Shown: piece after piece, positions 7,911 to 16,752 of the stretch | How the letters are laid out: the number at the start of each line of letters is the position of its first letter | Position numbering within the stretch: position 1 is the stretch's first letter | Source: JBBQFI01 sp038321775 | Lineage (GTDB): Bacteria; Verrucomicrobiota; Verrucomicrobiia; Chthoniobacterales; UBA10450 | Direction of reading: 5' to 3' | Length of the DNA: 64,000 nt | Assembly (NCBI GenBank): GCA_038321775.1 | Contig: JBBQFI010000004.1 | Location: 124,001 to 188,000, forward strand | Translations under genes and position numbers: made by a program | Notes under the pieces: model-generated | The model's database searches: none | The model's input: only the letters and a program-made list of their open reading frames with translations | What the model was told of the DNA's origin: nothing

Positions 7911-9884
7911 CTAGGCAAAACGACCGTCGCCTATGGCGCGTCGCAACCGAAAAACGTGCGCGACCTGCTCCAGATGCGGATTCAATTCGACGTCATTGCG
8001 CCGGCCACGCCAGACGTAACGCGCATCAGTCAGTAAGTCGTGCATTTGGTATTCCTCGGTTTCGCTCAACCCAAAATCCTCCAGCGGAATTTGCACGAAG
8101 CTGCTTTGCGCCTGCGTTGGATCCAGATTCAGCGCGACAAAGATGATATTATCGCGCGCGACTGTGGCCTTTCCGTAAAACATGATGAACTCGTTTTCAG
8201 CAGGATAAAAACGAAGGTTATCGTAGAACTGCAGGGCGCGGTTTTCTTTGCGGATGCGATTCAGCCGAGTAATCAACGGCTTGATATTTCCCGGAGCATT
8301 CCAGTCGCGTTCTTTCCATTGGTATTTCTCGGAGTCCAAATATTCTTCCCGGCCGGGAAGCGCTGCATTTTCGCACAACTCAAAACCGCTGTAGATGCCG
8401 TAAACGCTCGAAAGAGTTGCAGCGAGCACCGCGCGAATGCGGAACATTGGCGGTCCACCTTCCTGTAAATGGACCGGTAAAATGTCCGGCGTGTTCGGCC
8501 AGAGATTTCCGCGGAAATACTCCTTCATTTCTGTCTGCGTCAGCTCCGTGAAATATTCGATCAGTTCCTGCTTCGCCGTTCGCCAGGTGAAGTAAGTGTA
8601 GCTTTGTGTGAATCCGGCTTTCGCCAGCGTCTTCATCATTTTTGGTTTGGTGAACGCTTCTGAAAGAAAAATCGCGTCGGGGAATTTCGATCGCACCACC
8701 GCTATGAGATATTCCCAAAACGCGACCGGCTTGGTGTGCGGATTATCCACGCGAAAAGTTCGAACGCCCAAAACCGCCCAAAAAAGAATGATGCTTGTCA
8801 TCTCATCCCAAAGCTCGCGCCAATTTTCGCAGCGGAAGTTTAACGGATAGATGTCCTCGTATTTTTTCGGCGGATTTTCCGCAAACTTGATGGTTCCATC
8901 CGGACGTTTGTAGAACCATTCCGGATGTTCGCGCACATAAGGATGGTCGGGCGAACAGTTGATCGCGAAATCGAGCGCGATTTCCATTCCGCGCTGATGA
9001 ACTTCGTCTTCCAGCCAGCAAAAATCATCCATCGTGCCTAACGAGAGCTCGATCGCCTTGTGGCCGCCCTCTTCGCTCCCGATGGCATACGGCACACCCG
9101 GTTCGCCTGGTTCGCTCGTCACGGAATTGTTGCGCCCTTTGCGATTGGTGTGACCGATCGGATGAATCGGAGGGAAATAAACGACTTCGAAACCCATCGC
9201 ACGCGCGTCGTCGATTCGTGGCAGCGTGTCGCGAAAAGTCGACCCGTGATCGCCGCGACCTTTGGCGGAACGTGGAAAAAATTCATACCAGGCGGCCGTG
9301 CGCGCCTGAACACGATCAACAACGACGCGCGGCGGCGGGGCATATTGCGTGGAATGCGAGCGATCAGGGTAACTCGACATCAACACCTCTAACTCGCTCG
9401 ATTGCGCGATGTGATTGATTTCGGAATTATCCGCCGTCCAAATTTGCTCGCCGATTTCGCGCAGGCGCGTGTAATCCTCCGCGTTCGTTGCGCGCTGCGC
9501 CGCGTCGTCGATCAGCTTCGCTCCTTCGAGTGCCTCGCTTTGCAGATTCGCGATGCCAGCTTTGAACTTCATCGCGAATTCATGACGCCACCCGCGAAAC
9601 GTATCCGTCCAAGCTTCGACTGTGTATTCGTAAGTCGCATTCTCGTAGAGACAGCAGGTGCCACCCCAACGATCGTTATCGATCAGCGCCATCGCGGTCT
9701 CGTGCCAGTTCGATTCGCCCACCATCCGCCATTTTAAAACAGCGGCGACAACATCGTGCCCATCCTTAAAAATGTCGGCGCGCACTTCCAGATCTTCGCC
9801 CACGACTCGCTTGATCGGATAACGCCCGCCATCGACCAGCGGGCGAAGATTTTCAATAACAGCTGTGGGAAAGGCTCGAAGCAT
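7911..9884 (-). CDS. glgE: Alpha-1,4-glucan:maltose-1-phosphate maltosyltransferase
   Basis: A 657-residue GH13 subfamily-3 enzyme of GlgE length. An N-terminal beta domain and helical insert (residues 1-190) precede the barrel, which starts at TAAWYEFFPRSAKGRGDHG. Visible family motifs are YFPPIHPIGHTNRKG (about 236-250), ALDFAINCSPDHPYV (303-317), FRVDNPHTK with nucleophile Asp380, and FLSEAF with acid/base Glu409. GlgE transfers maltose from maltose-1-phosphate onto alpha-glucan, linking trehalose to glycogen. The usual partners treS, mak (pep2) and glgB are not in the window. The gene stands between exbB and a SufR-like regulator with ordinary gaps. Confidence 0.95.
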   Translation of the reverse strand: MLRAFPTAVIENLRPLVDGGRYPIKRVVGEDLEVRADIFKDGHDVVAAVLKWRMVGESNWHETAMALIDNDRWGGTCCLYENATYEYTVEAWTDTFRGWRHEFAMKFKAGIANLQSEALEGAKLIDDAAQRATNAEDYTRLREIGEQIWTADNSEINHIAQSSELEVLMSSYPDRSHSTQYAPPPRVVVDRVQARTAAWYEFFPRSAKGRGDHGSTFRDTLPRIDDARAMGFEVVYFPPIHPIGHTNRKGRNNSVTSEPGEPGVPYAIGSEEGGHKAIELSLGTMDDFCWLEDEVHQRGMEIALDFAINCSPDHPYVREHPEWFYKRPDGTIKFAENPPKKYEDIYPLNFRCENWRELWDEMTSIILFWAVLGVRTFRVDNPHTKPVAFWEYLIAVVRSKFPDAIFLSEAFTKPKMMKTLAKAGFTQSYTYFTWRTAKQELIEYFTELTQTEMKEYFRGNLWPNTPDILPVHLQEGGPPMFRIRAVLAATLSSVYGIYSGFELCENAALPGREEYLDSEKYQWKERDWNAPGNIKPLITRLNRIRKENRALQFYDNLRFYPAENEFIMFYGKATVARDNIIFVALNLDPTQAQSSFVQIPLEDFGLSETEEYQMHDLLTDARYVWRGRRNDVELNPHLEQVAHVFRLRRAIGDGRFA

Positions 9885-9946
9885 GAGCCTTCAATCAACT
9901 TGAGATTTAACCACCGCGAAAGGGAAAATCTCTCGAGACGCGAGGA

Positions 9947-10585
9947 TCAAGCCCCGAAATAGTAAGCGCACTCGAACAAGCCGGAGGCGCGTGATTCTTC
10001 GCGCCTGACGCTCGTGCCGAGAATCGCTTCGAACATATCCTGCTCGAGCCGGCCGAGGATCGGGAAACGGTCGAGCAAATTGAGAAGAGGAGAATGACAT
10101 TCGAGGATTTGCGGGCCGCCGTTTTCGTTCGTGGTGAACTGCGACATATAGCCTTCGCCATCGCGCATGCGCGATAGCCATTTCGCGCGTTCTGCGACGG
10201 AATCGCCACGAACTTTTTCCTTCAGGGCCGCTGTTTTTCGTTCAAAGATGTTGAAGAGCAACTTCTCCGCTGCATTCGGCCCGTAAATTTCCTGCACGGC
10301 ATGAAGTAGATCGAGCGTGAATTGATTGCTGTCTGAGGTAAACAAATCGTGAGTACGACGCGTGAGCCGATAAACCATTTCGGGCCGGCCCATTTTTTGT
10401 GGACGTCGCCAGGTATCGAGATAACCGTCACGCTCCAAGGTCAGGCAATGCTGCTTGATCCCCATGTAGCTCATCTTCATTTTCTCCACGAGCTGGTTAA
10501 CGGACATCCCTTTGCTCCGTTTAAGAGAGTTAAGGATTTCCAGTCGTTGAGTTCGGCCAATTTCCGCGAGCAATTTTTGATTCAT
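9947..10585 (-). CDS. SufR-like winged-helix regulator with possible Fe-S cysteines
   Basis: A 212-residue regulator. The first 80 residues form an ArsR/DeoR-type winged helix (KGMSVNQLVEKMKMSYMGIKQHC, then a GRPEMVYRLT wing). The C-terminal domain has the SufR pattern ILECHSPL and ends FECAYYFGA; Cys163 and Cys207 are placed like cluster ligands of SufR. SufR represses Fe-S assembly genes when it carries a cluster. No suf operon is in the window, and the upstream neighbour is a degenerate ABC protein rather than SufC. It could also be a general SufR-family sensor. The C-terminal cysteines are seen; the cluster is inferred. Confidence 0.72.
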   Translation of the reverse strand: MNQKLLAEIGRTQRLEILNSLKRSKGMSVNQLVEKMKMSYMGIKQHCLTLERDGYLDTWRRPQKMGRPEMVYRLTRRTHDLFTSDSNQFTLDLLHAVQEIYGPNAAEKLLFNIFERKTAALKEKVRGDSVAERAKWLSRMRDGEGYMSQFTTNENGGPQILECHSPLLNLLDRFPILGRLEQDMFEAILGTSVRREESRASGLFECAYYFGA

Positions 10586-10668
10586 TTTTACTTCTTTCTT
10601 CGCATTACCCGCTAAGTCCTGCTTAAACGGTAATTATTACGCCTTGCAAGTCGCCGCTGACAAGGAGA

Positions 10669-11814
10669 TTACGTCCCTCGCTTTAACGACGCAATCCTGT
10701 TACCAGAAACCGGATCGAACAAGCAAATTTTATTTAGATTTACCATAAATTCCATTCGCCGCCCAGCGTCGCTACGATCGATAAAAGTCGAGCTATGCGC
10801 GATGGCTGTGTGCGCGCCGGTGTTGAAATGAATTTCTGTGTGTGCGCCGAATGGTGCGATGGCCTCGCTGATCGCGCGAAACGTCGCAACCGGTGTTTGT
10901 CCCTTTGAGTGAGTCGGGATCAAAAGATCTATATCTTCCGGTCGAACGCCAAGAACGACGATCTTTCCAACGAAGGCGTCGGCGTTGTTCGATCTTTCGT
11001 GTTTGGAAAGATCAATTTCGATGGTCCCCGAGTTCGCTTCCAGAAATTGCATGACACCACGGTTCATCTTCAACTCACCTTCAATAAAATTCATAGTAGG
11101 GTCGCCAAAAAATTTGGCTGCGAACATGTCGTTAGGCTGTTCGTAAAACGCGCGCGGAGTATCGACCGCTCGCAACATGCCTTTATCGAACAATGCGACA
11201 CGCTCCGCTACACTCATTGCTTCCCGACCATCCGCCGTCGCAAAAATCGTCGTTGCCTGCACGCGCTCATGCAGTTTCACAATTTCCTGAGCTAATTCGC
11301 CGCCGCTCTTCAGATCCAAAAAGGCGAGCGCATGATCGAAAAGAAATACTTTCGGCTGCCTAACGACCGCGCGCGCAATGGCCACGCGCTGCTTTCGTAT
11401 CAATGAAAGGCCATGTGGTTTTTGCTCCAAGAGATCGCCGATCATGAAAATACTCGCGGCTTCCTCTGTCCGTTTCCTTAGTTCCGCTTGTCCAAAGCGG
11501 CGGCGCTTCAACCCGAACGCGATGTTTTCCCGCACCGTCATATTTGGAAACAAGCTGTCGTTGGCGAAGACCATCGCGACGTCGCGATCTTTCGGCGCTA
11601 ATTCGTTAACCTGTTTTTCACCAATGTTGATCTCGCCTGACGCGATGTTGTCGAGGCCGGCAATCATCCGAATCACGCTGGATATGCCACTGCCTGCGGG
11701 ACCAACGAGGGCGACAAATTGCCCGTCGGGAATTTCTAGGTCGAGCGCGTTAACAGTCAGACCGTTTTCCGTTCGATCACTGGTGCTAACTTTGCTGAGA
11801 GTTACGTTGGCCAC
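10669..11814 (-). CDS. ABC ATPase homologue with degenerate catalytic motifs (MalK/PotA type)
   Basis: A 381-residue protein with the full layout of an importer ATPase: nucleotide-binding domain (1-235) and C-terminal TOBE-like region (VLGVRPEDIDLL). Every catalytic motif is altered. Walker A is GPAGSGIS with Ile44 for Lys; the Q-loop is MVFAND with Ala84 for Gln; the signature is LSLIR for LSGGQ (136-140); Walker B is VFLFDH with His161 for the catalytic Glu; the switch is TAD with Ala194 for His. The surrounding family sequence is well kept and the frame intact. ATP hydrolysis looks impossible, so this is probably a regulatory or structural pseudo-ATPase. It starts with GTG two bases after the ygfZ stop, so it is cotranscribed with ygfZ. 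No permease genes are nearby. Confidence 0.85.
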   Translation of the reverse strand: MANVTLSKVSTSDRTENGLTVNALDLEIPDGQFVALVGPAGSGISSVIRMIAGLDNIASGEINIGEKQVNELAPKDRDVAMVFANDSLFPNMTVRENIAFGLKRRRFGQAELRKRTEEAASIFMIGDLLEQKPHGLSLIRKQRVAIARAVVRQPKVFLFDHALAFLDLKSGGELAQEIVKLHERVQATTIFATADGREAMSVAERVALFDKGMLRAVDTPRAFYEQPNDMFAAKFFGDPTMNFIEGELKMNRGVMQFLEANSGTIEIDLSKHERSNNADAFVGKIVVLGVRPEDIDLLIPTHSKGQTPVATFRAISEAIAPFGAHTEIHFNTGAHTAIAHSSTFIDRSDAGRRMEFMVNLNKICLFDPVSGNRIASLKRGT

Positions 11815-11816
11815 AG

Positions 11817-12710
11817 TCAGGCAAATGGAAGCGGAACGATTTCCACAGCAGACGCGGACGCACGAAGCTCTGTGCCCGGCGCATTAAAGCCGCGTTTCAC
11901 AAAACCCAAACCGATACTTTTCTGCAGCCGCTGATTGTAATCGGCGCTCGTAATCCAACCGACATCACGAGCTTCACCCGACGTCGTGAGCAAGCGCGTT
12001 GCTGGCAGAAGCGCCGATCCATCCCTCGCCACAAATCCGCAAAGCCGCTTGTTCGTTTGCCCTGACATCTTAATGCGAGAGACCACTTCCTGGCCGACAT
12101 AGCAGCCCTTGTAATAATCGACACATCGCTCTTCCAAGTTCGCTTCGATTGGAATGATTTCCCCCGTCAGCTCCTGTCCCCAACGTGGGATGCCGGCCTC
12201 GATGCGCGCGCTTTCTGCGCATGGCGCATCACAAATTGGCCAATGTTTCGAAAATAAATCGCGAGCTTGATCGCGCTCGGATGGTTTCGTCCACACATCC
12301 CATCCTGCGCGGGAAAACCGCCGCGACGGAATCGCTTTCAATTCGTTAGGCAAATCTGGAGCGTGCGAAGTCAAAAGATGAAATAAGCCGAACGCATCGC
12401 TCACGTCATCGATCTGCACATCATCGGCAATGACGTAGCGATCGAGCCGCGCTGGGAGCGTCTCCCGCTGCGCTGCGTCGGCATCCAACTGATAAAAATC
12501 CCGCACCGCAGAAATAAATAAATGCGCGTCCATTTTCCCTTTCGCGCTCAGAACGCAAGCTTCGATCGTGTTCGTCTCCGTCGCTTTGCGAAGATCGTTT
12601 GTGACCTGGCCGTTGAGGTAGCGCAACCGATCGGCGCCGCGGACATGAAATTTCGCGCGATCGGACAAATCAAGAAAAACGCTTTTCTTCTCTGACGAAG
12701 GCTCACTCAT
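11817..12710 (-). CDS. ygfZ: YgfZ/GcvT-fold Fe-S maintenance protein
   Basis: A 297-residue folate-binding protein of the YgfZ/IBA57 family. The N-terminal part has FHVRGADRLRYLNGQVTNDL, and the signature KGCYVGQE lies at residues 201-208 with the conserved Cys203. The family supports assembly or repair of certain 4Fe-4S enzymes in a folate-dependent way. It is followed two bases later by the degenerate ABC protein. Residues LPNEL are encoded across a copy of the dispersed 9-mer. Confidence 0.92.
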   Translation of the reverse strand: MSEPSSEKKSVFLDLSDRAKFHVRGADRLRYLNGQVTNDLRKATETNTIEACVLSAKGKMDAHLFISAVRDFYQLDADAAQRETLPARLDRYVIADDVQIDDVSDAFGLFHLLTSHAPDLPNELKAIPSRRFSRAGWDVWTKPSERDQARDLFSKHWPICDAPCAESARIEAGIPRWGQELTGEIIPIEANLEERCVDYYKGCYVGQEVVSRIKMSGQTNKRLCGFVARDGSALLPATRLLTTSGEARDVGWITSADYNQRLQKSIGLGFVKRGFNAPGTELRASASAVEIVPLPFA

Positions 12711-12726
12711 TTCCCGAGCCTACAAG

Positions 12727-13824
12727 CTAGTAGTCCGTTTCGCGTGAGAAAAGTCGGCGCAGGAAACTCGGGCGTTCCCCAATTTCCGGCTTGGATGGCA
12801 CCGGTTCCTCCGAAGAAGGCATTGGCGTGACGAAATCAACTATTGGCTCAGCCATTACGGGCATCGGTTCAGCCTGAGGAATGCTGACGGGTTCGGGTTC
12901 CGCCGCAGGTGTCTCCAACGGCAATTCCGCAGTCTCCTGGGCCGGCTGCTTTTCTTTGCGCTCCGCTGGCACGCCGTCAGGAAAATATTGCCTAACGACA
13001 CAGGAATAATCCTCATCGCCGTGGCCATTTTTCATTTCTGCGAGTTGCATGTCCCGCGCGGCCTGGGCCACGGGAAATTTTAGTTCGAGAGAATCCGCCA
13101 GTCTTTGCGCGAGCTGCAAATCCTTCAGCATGTGTTTCACTGAAAAATGCGGATCAAAATCCCCGTCCATCATTTTGGGGAGCTTCATCGCGATGCTGGT
13201 GGACTGGCTGGCATTGCCACGCAGCGCGCGTTCGAATTTTTCCGGAGGCACACCGCATTTTGCCACTAAGGCCAGAGCTTCTGCGACTGACTGAATGCTG
13301 GCCGCGGTCACCATGTTCGTGGCTAACTTGATCAAAGTCGCTTCGCCAATTTCACCGAATTCAATGATCTCCTTGCTGCTCGCTTCGAGAAATTTCCGCG
13401 CCTCGCGCAAGGCGCCGTCATCGCCTGCGACGTAGTAAGTCAGTTCGCCTTTTTCCGCGGCCATTTTGCTGCCGGTGAATGGTGCATCGAGAAAACGCGC
13501 GCCGCGTCGTTGCACAACTTCAGCCGCAGCCTGCATGCTGTCCGGCGCCACGGTGCAATGCGCCAGCACGATGTGGTGCGCAGTTAGGATCGAACTCAGT
13601 TGCTGAATGATGTCTCGCAGCGCCTCGTCGTCCGCGACAAAGATCTGGATGACGTTGCAAAGCTCGGCCACCTCGGCCACAGACCCCACGAAATTCGGAA
13701 CCGGGCGCGGCGTCCTGTTCCACACAAAAACATGAAAACCATGCTTGCGGAGATTTTCCGCAACGCGCCGGCCGATGATGCCGAGACCGATCAGACCAAC
13801 ATTTTTCCGACTGCGACGAGACAT
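12727..13824 (-). CDS. Beta-hydroxyacid dehydrogenase (HIBADH/GLYR family) with Pro/Glu-rich tail
   Basis: A 365-residue NAD(P)-dependent oxidoreductase. The Rossmann motif GLIGLGIIGRRV sits at residues 10-21, then the family features AHCTVAPDS, DAPFTGSKMAAEKGEL and EATLIKLATNMV, where Lys and Asn of KLxxN are catalytic. The substrate may be succinic semialdehyde, glyoxylate, tartronate semialdehyde or similar; the sequence does not decide. The enzyme domain ends near residue 290. The last 75 residues are a low-complexity Pro/Glu/Val tail ending LRRLFSRETDY, which is unusual in this family. The gene begins just before the PPIase end, in the same direction. Confidence 0.85.
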   Translation of the reverse strand: MSRRSRKNVGLIGLGIIGRRVAENLRKHGFHVFVWNRTPRPVPNFVGSVAEVAELCNVIQIFVADDEALRDIIQQLSSILTAHHIVLAHCTVAPDSMQAAAEVVQRRGARFLDAPFTGSKMAAEKGELTYYVAGDDGALREARKFLEASSKEIIEFGEIGEATLIKLATNMVTAASIQSVAEALALVAKCGVPPEKFERALRGNASQSTSIAMKLPKMMDGDFDPHFSVKHMLKDLQLAQRLADSLELKFPVAQAARDMQLAEMKNGHGDEDYSCVVRQYFPDGVPAERKEKQPAQETAELPLETPAAEPEPVSIPQAEPMPVMAEPIVDFVTPMPSSEEPVPSKPEIGERPSFLRRLFSRETDY

Positions 13825-13872
13825 GATTTTGCAGCGAGCCGGTACCGACCTGCGCGCGAAATAAAGTGAATT

Positions 13873-14856
13873 CTAAAACCAGCCTGTGCGCAACGTCGAA
13901 CTTCCGCTCAATTGCCTGCTCAAGGCCGTCACGGCTTCGCGGCGACGTGCGTTATGTAGCAGGGGGATGATTTCAGGACGCGCTTCTTCGAACGTCATTG
14001 CCCTCGGCGGTTGAATATCTGTCAGCCGCACGAGATGAAACCCCAGGATGGAGCGAACTACCGTAGGTTCGTTTCCGATTTTCAACTGCGAGACCGCTGT
14101 GAAAAAATCATGCGGAATGCGTCCGTCTGAGAAATAGCCCAGATCGCCACCGTGAGGCTTCGTTGCTTCGTCTTCCGAAGCTGCCCAAACAAGCTGCTCA
14201 AATTGCTCGCCACCGTGCAGCCGCGCCCGAAGCGCATCGATTGATTTTTGTTTCACCTGCACGACATCCGGGGGAGTTGCCGGTGGCGCAGCCAGAAAAA
14301 TGTGACTCGCGCGCAACCGCAGCTGTTGCGCAAAATTTTGCGGATGCGCCAAATAAAACTCGCGGGCGACTTTGTCTTCCACTGAGAGCGCGCTCATGAT
14401 GTGGCGCTCAATCCATTTGCGTGACTGCAAATCAGCTCGCATCTCTTCGCGCAGTAATTTTTCTGAAACGCCGCTCGCTCGTAATCTCGAGGCCCACAAT
14501 TTGTCGTCGATAAATTGAAATTGAGCCAGATTGAATTGCCGTTGCAGTTCCGCATCGGACAATTTTTCCTCTTCAGAACGCTGCCGCAGTTTCTCGTTCG
14601 CGATCAAACGCGGCAAAACGTCGTCCGTCGAAATGGGCATCGTGTTTTGTCCGGCAAAATATTGATCCGCATCGATCTCGCGTTGCGCATCGACCTGGTA
14701 AATCGCGCGTCCATTAACCAGCGCGAGCAAGCGTCCGTGTCCGCAAAGACGCCCGATAGCATCGCGGCAGATTTCCGATCGGTAAGCTAATTCGCCGCTG
14801 ATCATGCCGGCTGCGAGCGCAAGCAGTACCAAACCGAAAAGGGTTTTCCTTCGCAT
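13873..14856 (-). CDS. Periplasmic parvulin-type peptidyl-prolyl isomerase
   Basis: A 327-residue protein with an N-terminal signal/anchor helix (FGLVLLALAAGMISG), a helical SurA/PpiD-like chaperone region and a parvulin domain at about residues 170-290, with LRASHIFLA, GGDLGYFSDGRIPHDF and LGFHLVRLTDI. It should help fold exported or outer-membrane proteins. Its ATG overlaps the stop of the M28 peptidase gene by one base (TAATG), so it is the last gene of a coupled parB-peptidase-PPIase unit. Confidence 0.88.
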   Translation of the reverse strand: MRRKTLFGLVLLALAAGMISGELAYRSEICRDAIGRLCGHGRLLALVNGRAIYQVDAQREIDADQYFAGQNTMPISTDDVLPRLIANEKLRQRSEEEKLSDAELQRQFNLAQFQFIDDKLWASRLRASGVSEKLLREEMRADLQSRKWIERHIMSALSVEDKVAREFYLAHPQNFAQQLRLRASHIFLAAPPATPPDVVQVKQKSIDALRARLHGGEQFEQLVWAASEDEATKPHGGDLGYFSDGRIPHDFFTAVSQLKIGNEPTVVRSILGFHLVRLTDIQPPRAMTFEEARPEIIPLLHNARRREAVTALSRQLSGSSTLRTGWF

Positions 14857-15794
14857 TATTTCAAAGCGAATTGCGAGAGGTAATACAACGTGACGGCGCC
14901 AACGATCTGCAGACTGTCAGCGCTGATTTTATCCATTGTATCGCCCGCAGTGTGCCAGGCCGGAAAATCAAAATCGATTAAATCGATCGTGGTAATTCCC
15001 GCTTTATTCAACGGCGTGTGATCATCAGTGATGCCGCTTTGAAGATAAGTGAAATGTTCCCGCAATTTTAACGCCTCCGCCGACGCGAAAATATCGAGCG
15101 TCATTTGCGCCGGCGAATCGGGCGAGAGTGTGATCGTGAGCGAGCGATCGCCAATCATATCCAGCAAAATGCCGCCGGTGAATTGTTGTTTCAATCCCGG
15201 CAAATGCCCTGCGAAGTAGCGGCTGCCGTAAAGACCGTCCGTCGCCGAAAAATTCTCGTAAGCTTCCTCGCCATCGAAGAAGACAAGCGTCGTTTTCGCA
15301 GCCAATTGTGGATGAAGACTTAGGACACGCGCGATTTCGATGAGCGCTCCAGTGCTCGAGCCGCCGTCATTCGCGCCGACAAAACGAACCGAGTCGAAAA
15401 TTTTTGTGTCGTAGTGCGAGCAAAGAAGAAATGCAGGCGCCGATTTTTCTGCGTCCGATACGCGACGCGCCAACAGATTAACGAACTGCACTTTGCCTCG
15501 CGGCGTGTCGTCAGTGAATGCCTGGCGGGTGACCTGCCAACCCCACGATTCCAACTGCTTCGTAATGTAAACGCGCGATTTTTCGAGAGCTTCCGATCCC
15601 GGAGGCCGCGGCCCGAGATCGACGAGATGTTGCACGTGTTGCAAAGCATTCGCGCCGGAAAATTCCTTCCACGGCTCGCCCTTTGATTCCTCGGCCTTGC
15701 TGCACGCAGGGCAAAACAAAATTGCGCATGCGGCGAGCGCGAACCATTTGCGCCTAACGAGTAAAGTGCGCACGTAAATTCGAAGACCGTTCAA
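14856..15794 (-). CDS. Secreted M28 metallopeptidase, glutaminyl cyclase-like
   Basis: A 312-residue exported protein. After a hydrophobic leader with a cysteine (CPACS, possibly a lipoprotein site, weak) comes an M28 zinc domain. It shows LGPRPPGSEA, CSHYDTK (first ligands), GANDGGSS, FFDGEEAYE with the catalytic/ligand Glu pair, DMIGD, and late DDHTPLNKAG. The GANDGGSS/DDHTPL pattern and length are those of bacterial glutaminyl-peptide cyclotransferase-like enzymes rather than broad aminopeptidases; which activity applies is not decidable. Its start overlaps the parB stop (ATGA) and its stop overlaps the PPIase start. Confidence 0.85.
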   Translation of the reverse strand: MNGLRIYVRTLLVRRKWFALAACAILFCPACSKAEESKGEPWKEFSGANALQHVQHLVDLGPRPPGSEALEKSRVYITKQLESWGWQVTRQAFTDDTPRGKVQFVNLLARRVSDAEKSAPAFLLCSHYDTKIFDSVRFVGANDGGSSTGALIEIARVLSLHPQLAAKTTLVFFDGEEAYENFSATDGLYGSRYFAGHLPGLKQQFTGGILLDMIGDRSLTITLSPDSPAQMTLDIFASAEALKLREHFTYLQSGITDDHTPLNKAGITTIDLIDFDFPAWHTAGDTMDKISADSLQIVGAVTLYYLSQFALK

Positions 15795-16678
15795 GTATCG
15801 CTCATCGGCAAGCCGATCGCTGCCAGGATGCGTTGCAGGTCGTCATTACCGTAATACTCGATTTCAATTCGACCGCGTTTCTCATCGTGATGAAGCACGA
15901 CATGCGTTCCGAGATATTGCTGCAGCCGATTCTGTAAATCGTCGATCACGGGCGATCTTTCGCCTGCGGCGTCACCACGGCGACGACGACGCGTGCGCAC
16001 ACTTCCGAGTTGACGCGCCACCAAACGCTCCGTCGCGCGGACGGTAGCGGTGCGACGCAAAACTGTTTCCGCAACGAGCAGCTGTTCCTCTGCCGATTTC
16101 AAGGCGAGCAAAACTTTGGCGTGACCGACCGAAAGCAATTCCTGCGTGACCCACGTCTGGATTTGCGGATGCAGGTCGAGCAGGCGCATCGCATTTGCGA
16201 CCGCGGCGCGGCTGCGTCCAACTTTTTGCGCGATGTCTTCCTGGCGCATGCTGAATTCGCCGGCGAGCCGCGCGTAGGCTTGCGCTTCTTCGATCGGATT
16301 TAAATCGGCCCGCTGCAGATTTTCGATCAACGAAAGTTCGAGCACTTCGAGATCACTCGCGCTGCGAACAATCGCAGGAACTTTTTCCAAACCCAATTCC
16401 TGGGCCGCGCGGAAACGGCGTTCGCCCGCAATCAACTCATGGCGGCCATCCATCTGCCGCACAATGAGGGGCTGAATGATTCCGTGTTCGCGAATGGAAT
16501 TGATCAATTCCTGCAACGCTTCGAGCTCAAATTCTTTGCGAGGTTGCAGCGGACTGGCCGTCACACTCGAAAGGCTGAGTTGCTGAATCCGTTCGCCCGA
16601 ATCCGGTTCGATTCGCGCCATTGGCGGTCGCGCGCTGATAAGAGCGCCGAGGCCTTTCCCTAAAGCAGATTTCGCCAT
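15791..16678 (-). CDS. parB: Chromosome partitioning protein ParB
   Basis: About 295 residues from the ATG giving MAKSALGKGLGALIS, the usual ParB beginning; a longer start at 16714 would add 12 unlikely residues. The CTPase domain shows LQPRKEF and GERRFRAAQ, followed by LIENLQRADLNPIEEA and the helix-turn-helix region AQKVGRSRAAVANAMRLL that binds parS. The C-terminal dimer domain follows an Arg-rich linker. parA is not next to it: the divergent neighbour is mqnD. No canonical parS (TGTTTCACGTGAAACA) was noticed in the window. It is coupled to the M28 peptidase gene by ATGA overlap. Confidence 0.95.
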   Translation of the reverse strand: MAKSALGKGLGALISARPPMARIEPDSGERIQQLSLSSVTASPLQPRKEFELEALQELINSIREHGIIQPLIVRQMDGRHELIAGERRFRAAQELGLEKVPAIVRSASDLEVLELSLIENLQRADLNPIEEAQAYARLAGEFSMRQEDIAQKVGRSRAAVANAMRLLDLHPQIQTWVTQELLSVGHAKVLLALKSAEEQLLVAETVLRRTATVRATERLVARQLGSVRTRRRRRGDAAGERSPVIDDLQNRLQQYLGTHVVLHHDEKRGRIEIEYYGNDDLQRILAAIGLPMSDT

Positions 16679-16752
16679 GCGCTTCAGATTATCGGATAGA
16701 CCTGCAAACCGCAACCGTTGCGCGTGCGAGACGGCACCGCTAGCGTCCGGTC

